A stretch of DNA of 64,000 bases, taken from Thiogranum longum. GTDB lineage: Bacteria > Pseudomonadota > Gammaproteobacteria > DSM-19610. Positions 12,715 to 21,043 of this stretch are shown in pieces. The notes beneath the pieces were generated by a model. The model saw only the letters and a list, made by a program, of their open reading frames with translations, searched no databases and was not told where the DNA came from. Every line of letters starts with the position of its first letter. Position 1 is the stretch's first letter. The position numbers and the translations under genes are program-made. Location of the stretch: contig NZ_SMFX01000001.1 of NCBI RefSeq assembly GCF_004339085.1, positions 2,646,573-2,710,572 of the forward strand. Reading direction: 5' to 3'.

Positions 12715-14415
12715 ATGGAACACAGCCTGGTTCTGAATCTGTTGTTACTGATGGCAGGAACGACCTCGCTGGTTGCACTGTGCTATCGCATTGGCCTGTC
12801 GCCGATCATTGGCTATCTGACTGCGGGCTTACTGTTCGGCCCGTATGTCAGTGGTATTTTGCATGAGTCAGAATGGATTCATATGCTGGCAGAAACCGGC
12901 GTAGTGCTGCTGATGTTTACTATCGGACTCGAATTCTCTCTGCCGAGGCTGCTGGCCTCACGCCGTCTGGTACTGGGCTTGGGTGGGGCCCAGGTATTAC
13001 TGATCACGCTGGTATTTACACTGTTTTTAATGTGGGCAGGCATGCAGCCCGGGCTGGCATTCGTGCTGGGTGGTGCATTTGCCATGTCTTCTACCGCGAT
13101 AGCACTGAAACAGCTTGCCGAGCAGGGTGAACTGGGCATGGTGCATGGGAAAATTACGACCGCTATATTGCTGTTTCAGGATATCGCCGCCATTCCTTTT
13201 CTGGTCCTGCTGCCTTTTCTTGCCCCGGACAATACCGCGACATCAGGGGAAATATGGGTAACTTTTATCAAAGCAGTGGCTGTATTCATTGCGCTGGTGG
13301 CGTTCGGGCGCAACCTGTTGCCGCAAATATTGCACACTGTTGCACGCACTCATTCACTGGAATTATTTATGCTGACAGTGCTGGCGACGGCTTTAAGTGC
13401 AGCCGCATTAACCCTGCTAGCAGGCCTGTCTTCCACGCTGGGCGCTTTCATGGCAGGTATGCTACTGGGTGAAACCCATTTCCGGCATCAGGTCGAAGCT
13501 GATATTCGACCGTTTAGGGATTTGATGCTGGGCATCTTTTTTATCAGCATCGGCATGCAGCTTAACCCCCAGGTTTTGATTACAGCACCGTTGATGGTTC
13601 TGGCTGTGTTGCTTGGCCTTACACTGATAAAAGGTCTGATGATGTATGCGTTGATTCGACTGTTTTCCTACAACGCCATGGATGCGGCACGTGGTGCGGT
13701 GTCGCTTTCTCAAGGAGGAGAATTCGGCCTGCTACTGGTCGCACAGGCACTTTCACTTGGGCTTGCGGAGGCAGCCTTTTTACAGCCCGTACTGGCGGGC
13801 CTTATCATCAGTATGTTGCTGGCGCCGGTAATTGTACGATTCAATTACCCAATATCCCAGTTATTGCATGGCCGCCATCCCTTGCGCCTGAAAAGCGACA
13901 CACTGGAAAATGTGGCAGAGGAAACCGCTGACCTACATGGCCATGTCATTATTTGTGGCTATGGCAGGTTGGGACAGGGTATTGCGCACATACTGAACGA
14001 GCAGGATTTTGATGTGGTGGCGATTGATAATGACCCGGAAAGGGTTCGGTTACTGCGCAAACAGGAGCCATCACTGCTGTTTGGTGATGCTGCAAATGCC
14101 ATTATTCTGGAGCTGGCAAAAATCCACCAGGCACGGGCACTGGCAATAGCTTTTGATGATGAAGAGAAAGCACGATTGGTACTGGCACATGTGCATCGCC
14201 TTAACCCCGACCTCCCGGTGCTGGTACGCAGCCGCCACGGCTGGAAAACGGCTGACGAGCTGGGTCTGAATGTACAGGTCTTTGATGACCGACTGGAAAG
14301 CAGCCTGATGTACGCCTATGAATTACTGGTTATGTGTGGCGTAGAACCAGAACAGGCAGAAAAAACCATTCATCTTATTCGTACCAGTGCGTTTTCAGAG
14401 TTGAAAACGTTTTAA
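12715..14415 (+). CDS. Kef/YbaL-type monovalent cation:proton antiporter
   Basis: A 566-residue inner-membrane CPA2 antiporter. Residues 1 to about 385 are a string of hydrophobic helices, and an RCK/TrkA-N domain begins at HGHVIICGYGRLGQG near residue 408 with the nucleotide-binding GxGxxG. It ends after this domain, like KefB/KefC/YbaL. It probably exports K+ or Na+ in exchange for protons, gated by nucleotide or redox state; no KefF/KefG partner is adjacent. It sits between pdxA and rsmA, which are usually neighbours. Its third codon positions look richer in A and T than those of the flanking genes, so it may be a later insertion. Confidence 0.85.
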   Translation: MEHSLVLNLLLLMAGTTSLVALCYRIGLSPIIGYLTAGLLFGPYVSGILHESEWIHMLAETGVVLLMFTIGLEFSLPRLLASRRLVLGLGGAQVLLITLVFTLFLMWAGMQPGLAFVLGGAFAMSSTAIALKQLAEQGELGMVHGKITTAILLFQDIAAIPFLVLLPFLAPDNTATSGEIWVTFIKAVAVFIALVAFGRNLLPQILHTVARTHSLELFMLTVLATALSAAALTLLAGLSSTLGAFMAGMLLGETHFRHQVEADIRPFRDLMLGIFFISIGMQLNPQVLITAPLMVLAVLLGLTLIKGLMMYALIRLFSYNAMDAARGAVSLSQGGEFGLLLVAQALSLGLAEAAFLQPVLAGLIISMLLAPVIVRFNYPISQLLHGRHPLRLKSDTLENVAEETADLHGHVIICGYGRLGQGIAHILNEQDFDVVAIDNDPERVRLLRKQEPSLLFGDAANAIILELAKIHQARALAIAFDDEEKARLVLAHVHRLNPDLPVLVRSRHGWKTADELGLNVQVFDDRLESSLMYAYELLVMCGVEPEQAEKTIHLIRTSAFSELKTF

Positions 14416-14454
14416 TGTCTAGTTTACTAACGGACTGTAAATCTTGATAAAGAT

Positions 14455-15261
14455 ATGGGTAGCTCCTTGAGTCACCGTCCAAGGAAACGCTTTGGACAAA
14501 ACTTCCTCCATGATGCCGGCATAATCCAGCGCATCGTGCAGGCAGTCAGTCCGCAACCCGGCCAGAGAATTGTGGAAATCGGGCCTGGCCAGGGTGCGAT
14601 TACGCTGCCATTACTGGAAGCTTGCGGGAAACTCGAGGTTGTGGAGCTGGACCGTGACCTGATACAGCCCCTTGCCGACAGGGCCGCCGGAATCGGAGAG
14701 CTGATTATCCACCAGCAGGACGTCCTGAAATTCGATTTCGGAACACTGGCCGGGGATGACCGCCTGCGCGTCGTGGGAAACCTGCCCTACAATATTTCCA
14801 CACCCCTGCTGTTCCACCTGATTGACCAGTCACCGGCCATACAAGACATGCATTTCATGCTGCAAAAAGAGGTTGTGGACAGAATGGCGGCTGCACCGGG
14901 CAACAGTGACTATGGCAGGCTGTCGGTGATGATCCAGTACCACTGCAAGGTCGACCCGCTGTTCCGGGTCAAACCCGGTGCCTTTAACCCTGCGCCCAAA
15001 GTTGAGTCTGCGATCGTAAGGCTGACGCCGTGGCAACAACCTCCCGCCCGGCTTGATGACCTTGCCAGCCTGTCGCTGCTGGTACGCACGGCTTTCTCCC
15101 AGCGTCGTAAAACCCTGCGCAATACGCTAAAAAAACTGCTGCCTGCTGAGCAAATCGAAGCGGCGGACGTGGACCCCGGAGTACGACCGGAAACCATCAG
15201 CCTGGAGCAATATATCAAACTGGCCAACCAGCTTTCGCGAATGAAAACCCGGGAACACTGA
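14455..15261 (+). CDS. rsmA: 16S rRNA (adenine1518/1519-N6)-dimethyltransferase
   Basis: A 268-residue methyltransferase that dimethylates two adjacent adenosines near the 3' end of 16S rRNA during 30S assembly. The N-terminal RKRFGQNFLHD, the SAM motif VEIGPGQGAIT (from residue 40) and the catalytic NLPYN at 109-113 are all present. The C-terminal helical domain is complete. It is followed after 14 bp by a convergent small gene, which cuts it off from apaG and apaH, its usual operon partners. Confidence 0.96.
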   Translation: MGSSLSHRPRKRFGQNFLHDAGIIQRIVQAVSPQPGQRIVEIGPGQGAITLPLLEACGKLEVVELDRDLIQPLADRAAGIGELIIHQQDVLKFDFGTLAGDDRLRVVGNLPYNISTPLLFHLIDQSPAIQDMHFMLQKEVVDRMAAAPGNSDYGRLSVMIQYHCKVDPLFRVKPGAFNPAPKVESAIVRLTPWQQPPARLDDLASLSLLVRTAFSQRRKTLRNTLKKLLPAEQIEAADVDPGVRPETISLEQYIKLANQLSRMKTREH

Positions 15262-15275
15262 GACCAGCACCGGCG

Positions 15276-15701
15276 CTACCAGCGGCGCTGTAAAAAAAGA
15301 TATCCGTCGGGATTGTCGTTCAGACTGCCTATCTGGGTATCGCCACCGGCGCGCAGGCAACGTTTCACATGGCCTGGAACGCTGGTGGAAAATTTGAGCG
15401 CCGGCCCATGACCTCCGAAAGGGTGCACAATTCGCAAGCCATCCCCGCCATTATCCACTTCAATTTTCGGTCGCCAGTTTTTCAGCCGGGCAGACAGATC
15501 GAAATTCGAAAAAGACTGTAACCACTCTGCGGATACTATTTCCGCCCTTATTTGCTGCAGCGGGCCCGTCGGATTTCCTTTACCTTCGGACACCTCACCT
15601 GCTTGCGCAACGCTACTCAAAACGACTCCGAGTGCAACACTGCAGGTCAAGACAACCATCAGATCCGGCTTTCGATAACGCCTTGATTTTATTGTGTTCA
15701 T
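15276..15701 (-). CDS. hypothetical secreted protein
   Basis: A 141-residue protein I do not recognise. The chosen ATG gives MNTIKSRRYRKPDLM, then a hydrophobic stretch ending VAQAGEV, a likely Sec signal peptide with cleavage after AQA near residue 34. The mature part is small, polar and has a single cysteine; no motif is evident. The frame is open to 15752, but that extension adds residues before the basic start of the signal peptide. It is convergent with rsmA (14 bp) and lies between rsmA and apaG, which are neighbours in most relatives, so it may be an acquired gene. Confidence 0.5.
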   Translation of the reverse strand: MNTIKSRRYRKPDLMVVLTCSVALGVVLSSVAQAGEVSEGKGNPTGPLQQIRAEIVSAEWLQSFSNFDLSARLKNWRPKIEVDNGGDGLRIVHPFGGHGPALKFSTSVPGHVKRCLRAGGDTQIGSLNDNPDGYLFLQRRW

Positions 15702-16134
15702 AGCAACACCGCCAGTGCGTTTCCCAATATTCCGGGGGGACGCTGACATCATTTATGATATCAAGGCAACTTTCTGTGAACCCGTTCACATTTCTGGCAC
15801 TTGCACAGGGCAGCATAAAAGATCGGGCACTGGACTATGACAGGGCAAGATCAGAAACCCATTGAATATTCAGGTTATTGATATAGCTATACAAATCCAG
15901 AGAAACTCTGATCAATTCATATTCCGTCATTCTGGTGTATGCCAGAATCCAGCGGTTTCAATGAGAGGGATACCGGCCTGCGCGGGTATGATGGATTAAG
16001 CCGGTATGAGGGATTATCCAGAAACTCCCTCACGAATTTGTCGTTTCAGTATATGCCGAAATGACGGAAAACGCATACAGCAGGGCCATCCCTCCCGCTT
16101 AAAAAACACTGAACCTTCAGTAGGCTGCGCACCC
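15702..16134. other. gene-poor spacer with degraded repeats
   Basis: About 430 bp without a credible gene on either strand. The first part is upstream of the secreted hypothetical gene and should carry its promoter. From about 15920 to 16070 it holds decayed copies of a REP-like palindrome (see separate entry). Base composition is more AT-rich than in flanking genes. Confidence 0.6.
15922..16067. repeat. two degraded REP-like palindromes
   Basis: Around 15924-15950 is a GTCATTCTGG ... CCAGAAT hairpin. At 16041-16067 is an imperfect inverted relative ending CCGAAATGACGG. Both resemble the perfect palindrome at 30850-30877, with mutations in each arm. The stretch between them has further short GGATTA/CCGGTATGA echoes. 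They look like old copies of a dispersed element of the 'GTCATTCCGGC' type common in proteobacteria. Confidence 0.5.
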
Positions 16135-16458
16135 CTAATGCCGGACGCTCCGATAACCAACGTCTATCCAGCAGCGTGGCAATTCTTCCCCGGAAGGAAA
16201 TGCCAGCTGTTTTTTTACAAAACGTGCCGGATCCTGCAACTCCTCTCCGGCGTGGTAGCGCCCCTCAAGTTCGACACTGCAAGGATCTATCATCGCAGCC
16301 ATATCCAGAACTTCCACCAGGTCACCCGTACTCTTGTCTTTCAGGAACATAACGCTCTCCTGCGCATCAAAGTATTCGATATAAATATAGACCCGTTTAC
16401 GGCTTTGCGCCTCCCACGGAATGAGAAGGGGTAATCTGTACGCACTGTCGTAAAGCAC
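16135..16458 (-). CDS. small conserved-looking hypothetical protein
   Basis: A 107-residue soluble protein, not assigned to a named family. The GTG at 16458 is preceded by GAAAGGAT at good spacing, which supports real translation. The sequence is well mixed, with blocks such as LLIPWEAQSRKRVYIYIEY, LVEVLDMAAMIDP, HAGEELQDPARF and AFPSGEELPRCWID that look like a folded domain and not an antisense artefact. It is divergent from apaG, whose ATG is 34 bp away. No catalytic motif can be named. Confidence 0.55.
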   Translation of the reverse strand: MLYDSAYRLPLLIPWEAQSRKRVYIYIEYFDAQESVMFLKDKSTGDLVEVLDMAAMIDPCSVELEGRYHAGEELQDPARFVKKQLAFPSGEELPRCWIDVGYRSVRH

Positions 16459-16491
16459 GTATCCTTTCGTGGTATTCAGGAGTCGTTATTC

Positions 16492-16872
16492 ATGACAACA
16501 GACAGTTACGATATCAAAATCGATGTGGAAACCCACTACATCGAAGAGCAATCACTTCCCGAACAGGGCCGCTATGTGTTTGCCTATACCATCACGATCG
16601 AGAACTGCGGTAATGTACCTGCCCAGTTGCTACGTCGCCACTGGGTGATTACCGATTCCAACAACCGCGTGCAGGAAGTCAAGGGCGAAGGTGTCATTGG
16701 AGAACAACCACACCTCAAGCCCGGTGAAAATTTTCGTTACACCAGTGGCACCATGCTGGAAACGCCTGTCGGCAGCATGAAAGGCAGCTACCAGATGGTC
16801 GCCGATGATGGTGTCGAATTCGATGCCGATATACCGCCCTTCAGCCTGTCGATTCCGCGCATCCTGCACTGA
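16492..16872 (+). CDS. apaG: Co2+/Mg2+ efflux-associated protein ApaG
   Basis: A 126-residue single-domain protein with the fibronectin-III-like ApaG fold. The typical blocks are YVFAYTITIENCG, LLRRHWVITD and GEQPHLKPGENFRYTSG (about 22-86). The exact biochemical role is unsettled; mutants of E. coli and Salmonella show altered cobalt/magnesium sensitivity. The ATG follows CAGGAG at proper distance. apaH begins 3 bp after the stop, so the two are coupled. Confidence 0.94.
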   Translation: MTTDSYDIKIDVETHYIEEQSLPEQGRYVFAYTITIENCGNVPAQLLRRHWVITDSNNRVQEVKGEGVIGEQPHLKPGENFRYTSGTMLETPVGSMKGSYQMVADDGVEFDADIPPFSLSIPRILH

Positions 16873-16875
16873 CCG

Positions 16876-17706
16876 GTGGCAATCTGGGCGATCGGCGACA
16901 TCCAGGGCTGCTACGACGAACTTCAGGCACTACTGGAACAGATAAACTTCGATACGCACAAGGATACGCTGTGGTTTGCAGGCGACCTCGTCAACCGCGG
17001 ACCAAAGTCACTGGAGACCCTTCGCTTTCTCCACCACCTGAATGCCGTCACGGTACTCGGTAACCACGATCTTCACCTGCTTGCCTCGGCGCACATCCCG
17101 AAATACCGCAAGCACAGGGACACCCTGCATCAGATCATAGATGCCGATGACGGACCACAATTGCTCGACTGGCTGCGTCACCAGCCTCTGCTTCACCATG
17201 ATGGCCACACCGGTTACACCATGATCCATGCCGGGCTGCCCCCACAATGGAACCTGCAAATTGCACAACAGTGTGCCGCTGAAGTGGAACAGGTGTTACG
17301 AGGCCCGGACTACAAAGACTTTCTCGAGACCATGTATGGAAACCACCCTAACCTGTGGTCCGAGTCGCTGCGCGGTCACGATCGCCTGCGCTTCATCACC
17401 AACTGTTTAACACGGCTGCGCTACTGTGATGCCAATGGACGACTGGCGCTGGAACACAAGGGCGCACCCGGCACCCAGCCCAGGCACCTCAGGCCGTGGT
17501 TCGAATGGCCAAGAAAAAGTGCCGATATGAATATCCTGTTCGGGCACTGGTCGACGCTGGGGGCTTATGACGGTAATGGCGTTCATTCGCTGGATACGGG
17601 TTGCCTGTGGGGCGGGACGTTGACGGCGCTGCGGGTGGACACGGCAGAGCCGGAGCGTGTGGAGTATGCCTGTCCGGGGGCGATGTCGCCGCGTGAGGAA
17701 AAATAG
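16876..17706 (+). CDS. apaH: symmetrical diadenosine tetraphosphatase
   Basis: A 276-residue metallophosphatase that splits Ap4A symmetrically to two ADP. Motifs of the PPP family are in order: GDIQGCYDE at 7-15, GDLVNRGP at 36-43 and GNHDLHLL at 62-69, with a later HAGLPPQW. It starts with GTG directly after apaG. It is convergent with folA; the 31-bp gap has no clear terminator. Confidence 0.94.
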   Translation: MAIWAIGDIQGCYDELQALLEQINFDTHKDTLWFAGDLVNRGPKSLETLRFLHHLNAVTVLGNHDLHLLASAHIPKYRKHRDTLHQIIDADDGPQLLDWLRHQPLLHHDGHTGYTMIHAGLPPQWNLQIAQQCAAEVEQVLRGPDYKDFLETMYGNHPNLWSESLRGHDRLRFITNCLTRLRYCDANGRLALEHKGAPGTQPRHLRPWFEWPRKSADMNILFGHWSTLGAYDGNGVHSLDTGCLWGGTLTALRVDTAEPERVEYACPGAMSPREEK

Positions 17707-17737
17707 CGGCTGGTATGGGTAGATTTAGTGGCAGCGT

Positions 17738-18226
17738 TCAGGTAATGCGCTCCAGTGTGACAAACTCGAAATCGAATTCATTTTTGTCATCGCGTGTATG
17801 TGCTTCGCGTTCAACTTCATGCCACTGCGTCAGATTGAATTCGGGAAACCAGGTGTCGCCCTCGACATCTGCCTTGACCAGCGTGAGATACAGACGGTCA
17901 GCCCGGTCGAGCAGTTGCCGGTAGAGATTTGCGCCGCCGATGACCATGGCTTCGTCGCTGCCGGCGGCCACTTCCAGTGCCTGTTCGACAGAATGCACAA
18001 CGACACAGCCCTCGGCCTGATATCCAACATCGCGGGTAATCACAATGTTGGTTCGTCCCGGTAACGGGCGCCCGAGTGATTCCCAGGTCTTGCGACCCAT
18101 GATGACGGGTTTGCCCATCGTCAGCGCCTTGAAATGCTGCAGGTCAGCAGGCAGGCGCCAGGGCAGCTGGTTGTCACGGCCGATCACATGGTTCTGCGCC
18201 ATGGCGACAATGAGGGAGATTTTCAT
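17738..18226 (-). CDS. folA: dihydrofolate reductase
   Basis: A 162-residue enzyme that reduces dihydrofolate with NADPH. The N-terminus [28 protein letters not shown]... carries D28, the equivalent of the catalytic Asp27 of E. coli; the MGRKTWESLGRPLPGR NADPH loop follows. The ATG at 18226 overlaps the thyA stop (TGATG), which favours it over the GTG one codon earlier. Coupling with thyA joins dTMP synthesis to recycling of the dihydrofolate it makes. Confidence 0.95.
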   Translation of the reverse strand: MKISLIVAMAQNHVIGRDNQLPWRLPADLQHFKALTMGKPVIMGRKTWESLGRPLPGRTNIVITRDVGYQAEGCVVVHSVEQALEVAAGSDEAMVIGGANLYRQLLDRADRLYLTLVKADVEGDTWFPEFNLTQWHEVEREAHTRDDKNEFDFEFVTLERIT

Positions 18227-19020
18227 CACACGGCAACCGGTGCCTTGATGTGCGGGTGCGGGTCGTAGTCGACCAGTTCGAAGTCTTCAAAGGTGAAACT
18301 GAACAGGTCTTTTACATCCGGGTTGATCTGCATGGTCGGCAGTTTGCGCGGTTCGCGCTGTAACTGGGTACGGGCCTGTTCGAGATGGTTGGAATACAGG
18401 TGGGCATCACCCAGCGTGTGTACGAAATCGCCCGGCTGCAGGCCGGTCACCTGCGCCATCATCATGGTCAGCAGGGCATAGGAGGCGATATTGAACGGGA
18501 CACCCAGGAAGATGTCCGCACTGCGCTGGTATAACTGGCAGGACAACTTGCCCTCGGCCACATAGAACTGGAAGAAGGCATGACAGGGCGGTAACGCCAT
18601 GTTGTCGATTTCACCGACATTCCAGGCACTGACGATAATGCGCCGGGAGTCCGGGTTGTTTTTGATCTGGTCGATGACCTGGCTGATCTGGTCGATCTTG
18701 CGGCCGTCCGCAGCCGGCCAGCTACGCCACTGGGAGCCGTATACCGGACCGAGTTCACCGTTCTCATCGGCCCATTCGTCCCAGATGCTGACACCGTTGT
18801 CTTTCAGGTAGCGGATATTGGTATCGCCCTGCAGGAACCATAACAACTCGTGAATAATCGAACGCAGGTGCAGCTTCTTGGTGGTGACGGCGGGAAACCC
18901 TTCCCCCAGGTCGAAACGCATCTGGTGACCGAAAACACTCAGCGTTCCGGTCCCGGTACGGTCCTCCTTGCGCACGCCGTTATCCAGCACGTGCTGCATC
19001 AGGTCACGATACTGCTTCAC
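18226..19020 (-). CDS. thyA: thymidylate synthase
   Basis: A 264-residue enzyme, exactly the E. coli length, that methylates dUMP to dTMP with methylene-tetrahydrofolate. The catalytic C146 lies in [11 protein letters not shown] and is followed by the nucleotide-binding [16 protein letters not shown] take the GTG at 19020, preceded by GGGAGAGG; it lies inside the 3' end of lgt, a 17-bp overlap. A longer frame reaching 19065 would lie wholly inside lgt and adds non-family residues. Confidence 0.95.
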   Translation of the reverse strand: MKQYRDLMQHVLDNGVRKEDRTGTGTLSVFGHQMRFDLGEGFPAVTTKKLHLRSIIHELLWFLQGDTNIRYLKDNGVSIWDEWADENGELGPVYGSQWRSWPAADGRKIDQISQVIDQIKNNPDSRRIIVSAWNVGEIDNMALPPCHAFFQFYVAEGKLSCQLYQRSADIFLGVPFNIASYALLTMMMAQVTGLQPGDFVHTLGDAHLYSNHLEQARTQLQREPRKLPTMQINPDVKDLFSFTFEDFELVDYDPHPHIKAPVAV

Positions 19021-19804
19021 GCTTCCCTCTCCCCGAGTAGGCCCACCACAACAAATAAAGTCCAAACAGGATCATCGGCGCAGACAGCACATGCCCCATG
19101 GTCACCCAGCCAAATACCAGGTAACCAATGTGTGCATCGGGCGTACGCACAAACTCCACTGCAAAACGGAAAATGCCATAACACAGCATAAACATGCCGG
19201 ACACTGCACGGCGTGGTCGCGGCTTCGCCGAATAAAACCACAGAATAATGAACAGCACCAACCCTTCAAGAAAGGCCTCGTAGAGCATGGACGGGTGACG
19301 CGGCTGATTGTCGACGAACGGGAACACCATACCCCAGGGCAGGTCTGTCGGTTTCCCCCAAAGCTCGCCGTTAATAAAATTGCCGATCCGCCCGGCGCCC
19401 AGACCGACAGGCACATAGGGCGCGATCACATCGGTCACTTCGTAAAAGGTACGCCCGGTCTTGCGCCCATAGAGCCACATGGCAAAGAATACGCCGAGCA
19501 TGCCACCGTGAAATGACATCCCGCCCTGCCAGATGCGAAACAGCACCAGGGGATCGTCGAGAAACAGACCGAAGTTATAAAACAGGATATAACCGATGCG
19601 CCCGCCAAGAATAACGCCAAGGGCACCGTAAAACAGCAGGTCACTGATCTCTTCCGGCGTCCACCCGGAGCCGGGTTTGCGTGCACGGATAGTACCCAGC
19701 CACCAGACCGCGATAAAACCGATCAGATACATCAGTCCGTACCAGTGAATGGCAAACGGCCCGAACGAAACAACCACCGGATCAATATTCGGATAGGTCA
19801 ACAT
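19004..19804 (-). CDS. lgt: prolipoprotein diacylglyceryl transferase
   Basis: A 266-residue inner-membrane enzyme that moves diacylglycerol from phosphatidylglycerol to the lipobox cysteine of prelipoproteins. It has about seven hydrophobic segments. The Lgt signature [16 protein letters not shown] is near residue 138, and the early [11 protein letters not shown] block around 18-28 is typical. lgt-thyA-folA order is widespread in gammaproteobacteria. Confidence 0.95.
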   Translation of the reverse strand: MLTYPNIDPVVVSFGPFAIHWYGLMYLIGFIAVWWLGTIRARKPGSGWTPEEISDLLFYGALGVILGGRIGYILFYNFGLFLDDPLVLFRIWQGGMSFHGGMLGVFFAMWLYGRKTGRTFYEVTDVIAPYVPVGLGAGRIGNFINGELWGKPTDLPWGMVFPFVDNQPRHPSMLYEAFLEGLVLFIILWFYSAKPRPRRAVSGMFMLCYGIFRFAVEFVRTPDAHIGYLVFGWVTMGHVLSAPMILFGLYLLWWAYSGRGKREAVS

Positions 19805-19806
19805 AA

Positions 19807-21003
19807 TCAGCTCGGCAATACGCGGCAGAACAGTGCTTTCAGGTAAGCGGTTTCAGGGATGGCCGGGTGTAATGGATGGTCCGGCGCCTGGTGGCCACGC
19901 TCCAGGATCTGCAGGCTGCGATCCAGGTGACGAGAGGACTGCAGCAAAATCTTCTGGAACTGCTCCTCGCCCAGGTGATGCGAACAGGACGCCGAAACCA
20001 GTATCCCGTCTTTTTTCAGCACCTGCATGCCCAGTTGATTGATGCGATGGTAGGCCTGTTCACCGGCCTTGTTGTCCTTGCGGCGTTTTATAAAGGCTGG
20101 CGGGTCAAGCACCACAACGTCGAAGCGCTCCTGGTCGACACGCAATTGTGACAACACTTCAAAAGCATCTCCCTGGATACTGGCAACCTTGTCTCCAAAA
20201 CCGTTGGCTTGTGCATTGGCATGGACGCGATCCAGCGCCTGCTCCGAGGCATCAACGCAAAATACCTCGCTGGCGCCACCCGCGGCGGCCTGCAAGCCCC
20301 AGCCGCCAACATAACTGAATACATCCAGCACGCGTTTTTCTTTTGCATAGGCGCGCAGGCGAATCCGGTTCATGCGCTGGTCATAGAACCAGCCGGTCTT
20401 TTGCCCCTGCTGCAACGAGACATCAAACCCCAGCCCGGCCTCTTCTACCTTGATGTGCTCCGGGACGTCTCCCAGTGTTTCGGTATAACTGTCCAGCCCC
20501 TCGAATTTACGAATTGAACTGTCACAACGCAACACCACACCTTTCGGGTGTATCACCTTGTCCAGCGCCTCCAGCACCTGCTCGCGTACGGCTTCCATAC
20601 CCGCCGTGGTCAACTGAACCACACAGATATCGTCGTAGCGGTCGATGACCAGTCCCGGCAGTTGATCGGATTCACCGTACACCAGCCGGTAGAAAGGCCG
20701 GTCGAACAAAAATTCGCGCAGCGACAAGGCCACCTTGAGGCGGTGCACAATCAGCGATCGATCCAGCACATAGTTCGGATCGCGACTCACCAGCCGCGCA
20801 CAGATCAACGAAGCGGGATTCACATAGCCATTGCCAAGCGATTTACCGTTATGGGCCTGGACCTGGACTGCCTGACCCGGGGTGAACGCCTTGAGCGGTG
20901 TGGCGGTATTGTCTACCTCGTTGCTGTACACCCACACATGTCCGGCGCGAATGCGGCGCTCCTCATTCTTCTTCAACCGTAACGGGGGCAGGGTTTCACT
21001 CAC
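19807..21003 (-). CDS. rlmI: class I SAM-dependent rRNA methyltransferase (RlmI family)
   Basis: A 398-residue protein with an N-terminal PUA domain (KKNEERRIRAGHVWVYSNEV) and a C-terminal Rossmann methyltransferase. The latter shows VLDVFSYVGGWGLQAAAGG (SAM site), VVLDPPAFIKR and SASCSHH with the catalytic cysteine. RlmI makes m5C1962 in 23S rRNA. RlmI and its paralogues share this layout, so the exact target is inferred. It lies 2 bp upstream of lgt on the same strand. Confidence 0.82.
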   Translation of the reverse strand: MSETLPPLRLKKNEERRIRAGHVWVYSNEVDNTATPLKAFTPGQAVQVQAHNGKSLGNGYVNPASLICARLVSRDPNYVLDRSLIVHRLKVALSLREFLFDRPFYRLVYGESDQLPGLVIDRYDDICVVQLTTAGMEAVREQVLEALDKVIHPKGVVLRCDSSIRKFEGLDSYTETLGDVPEHIKVEEAGLGFDVSLQQGQKTGWFYDQRMNRIRLRAYAKEKRVLDVFSYVGGWGLQAAAGGASEVFCVDASEQALDRVHANAQANGFGDKVASIQGDAFEVLSQLRVDQERFDVVVLDPPAFIKRRKDNKAGEQAYHRINQLGMQVLKKDGILVSASCSHHLGEEQFQKILLQSSRHLDRSLQILERGHQAPDHPLHPAIPETAYLKALFCRVLPS

Positions 21004-21043
21004 AACGCAGTCCTTGATACCGATTCATTCAAAGCCGGCAAGC

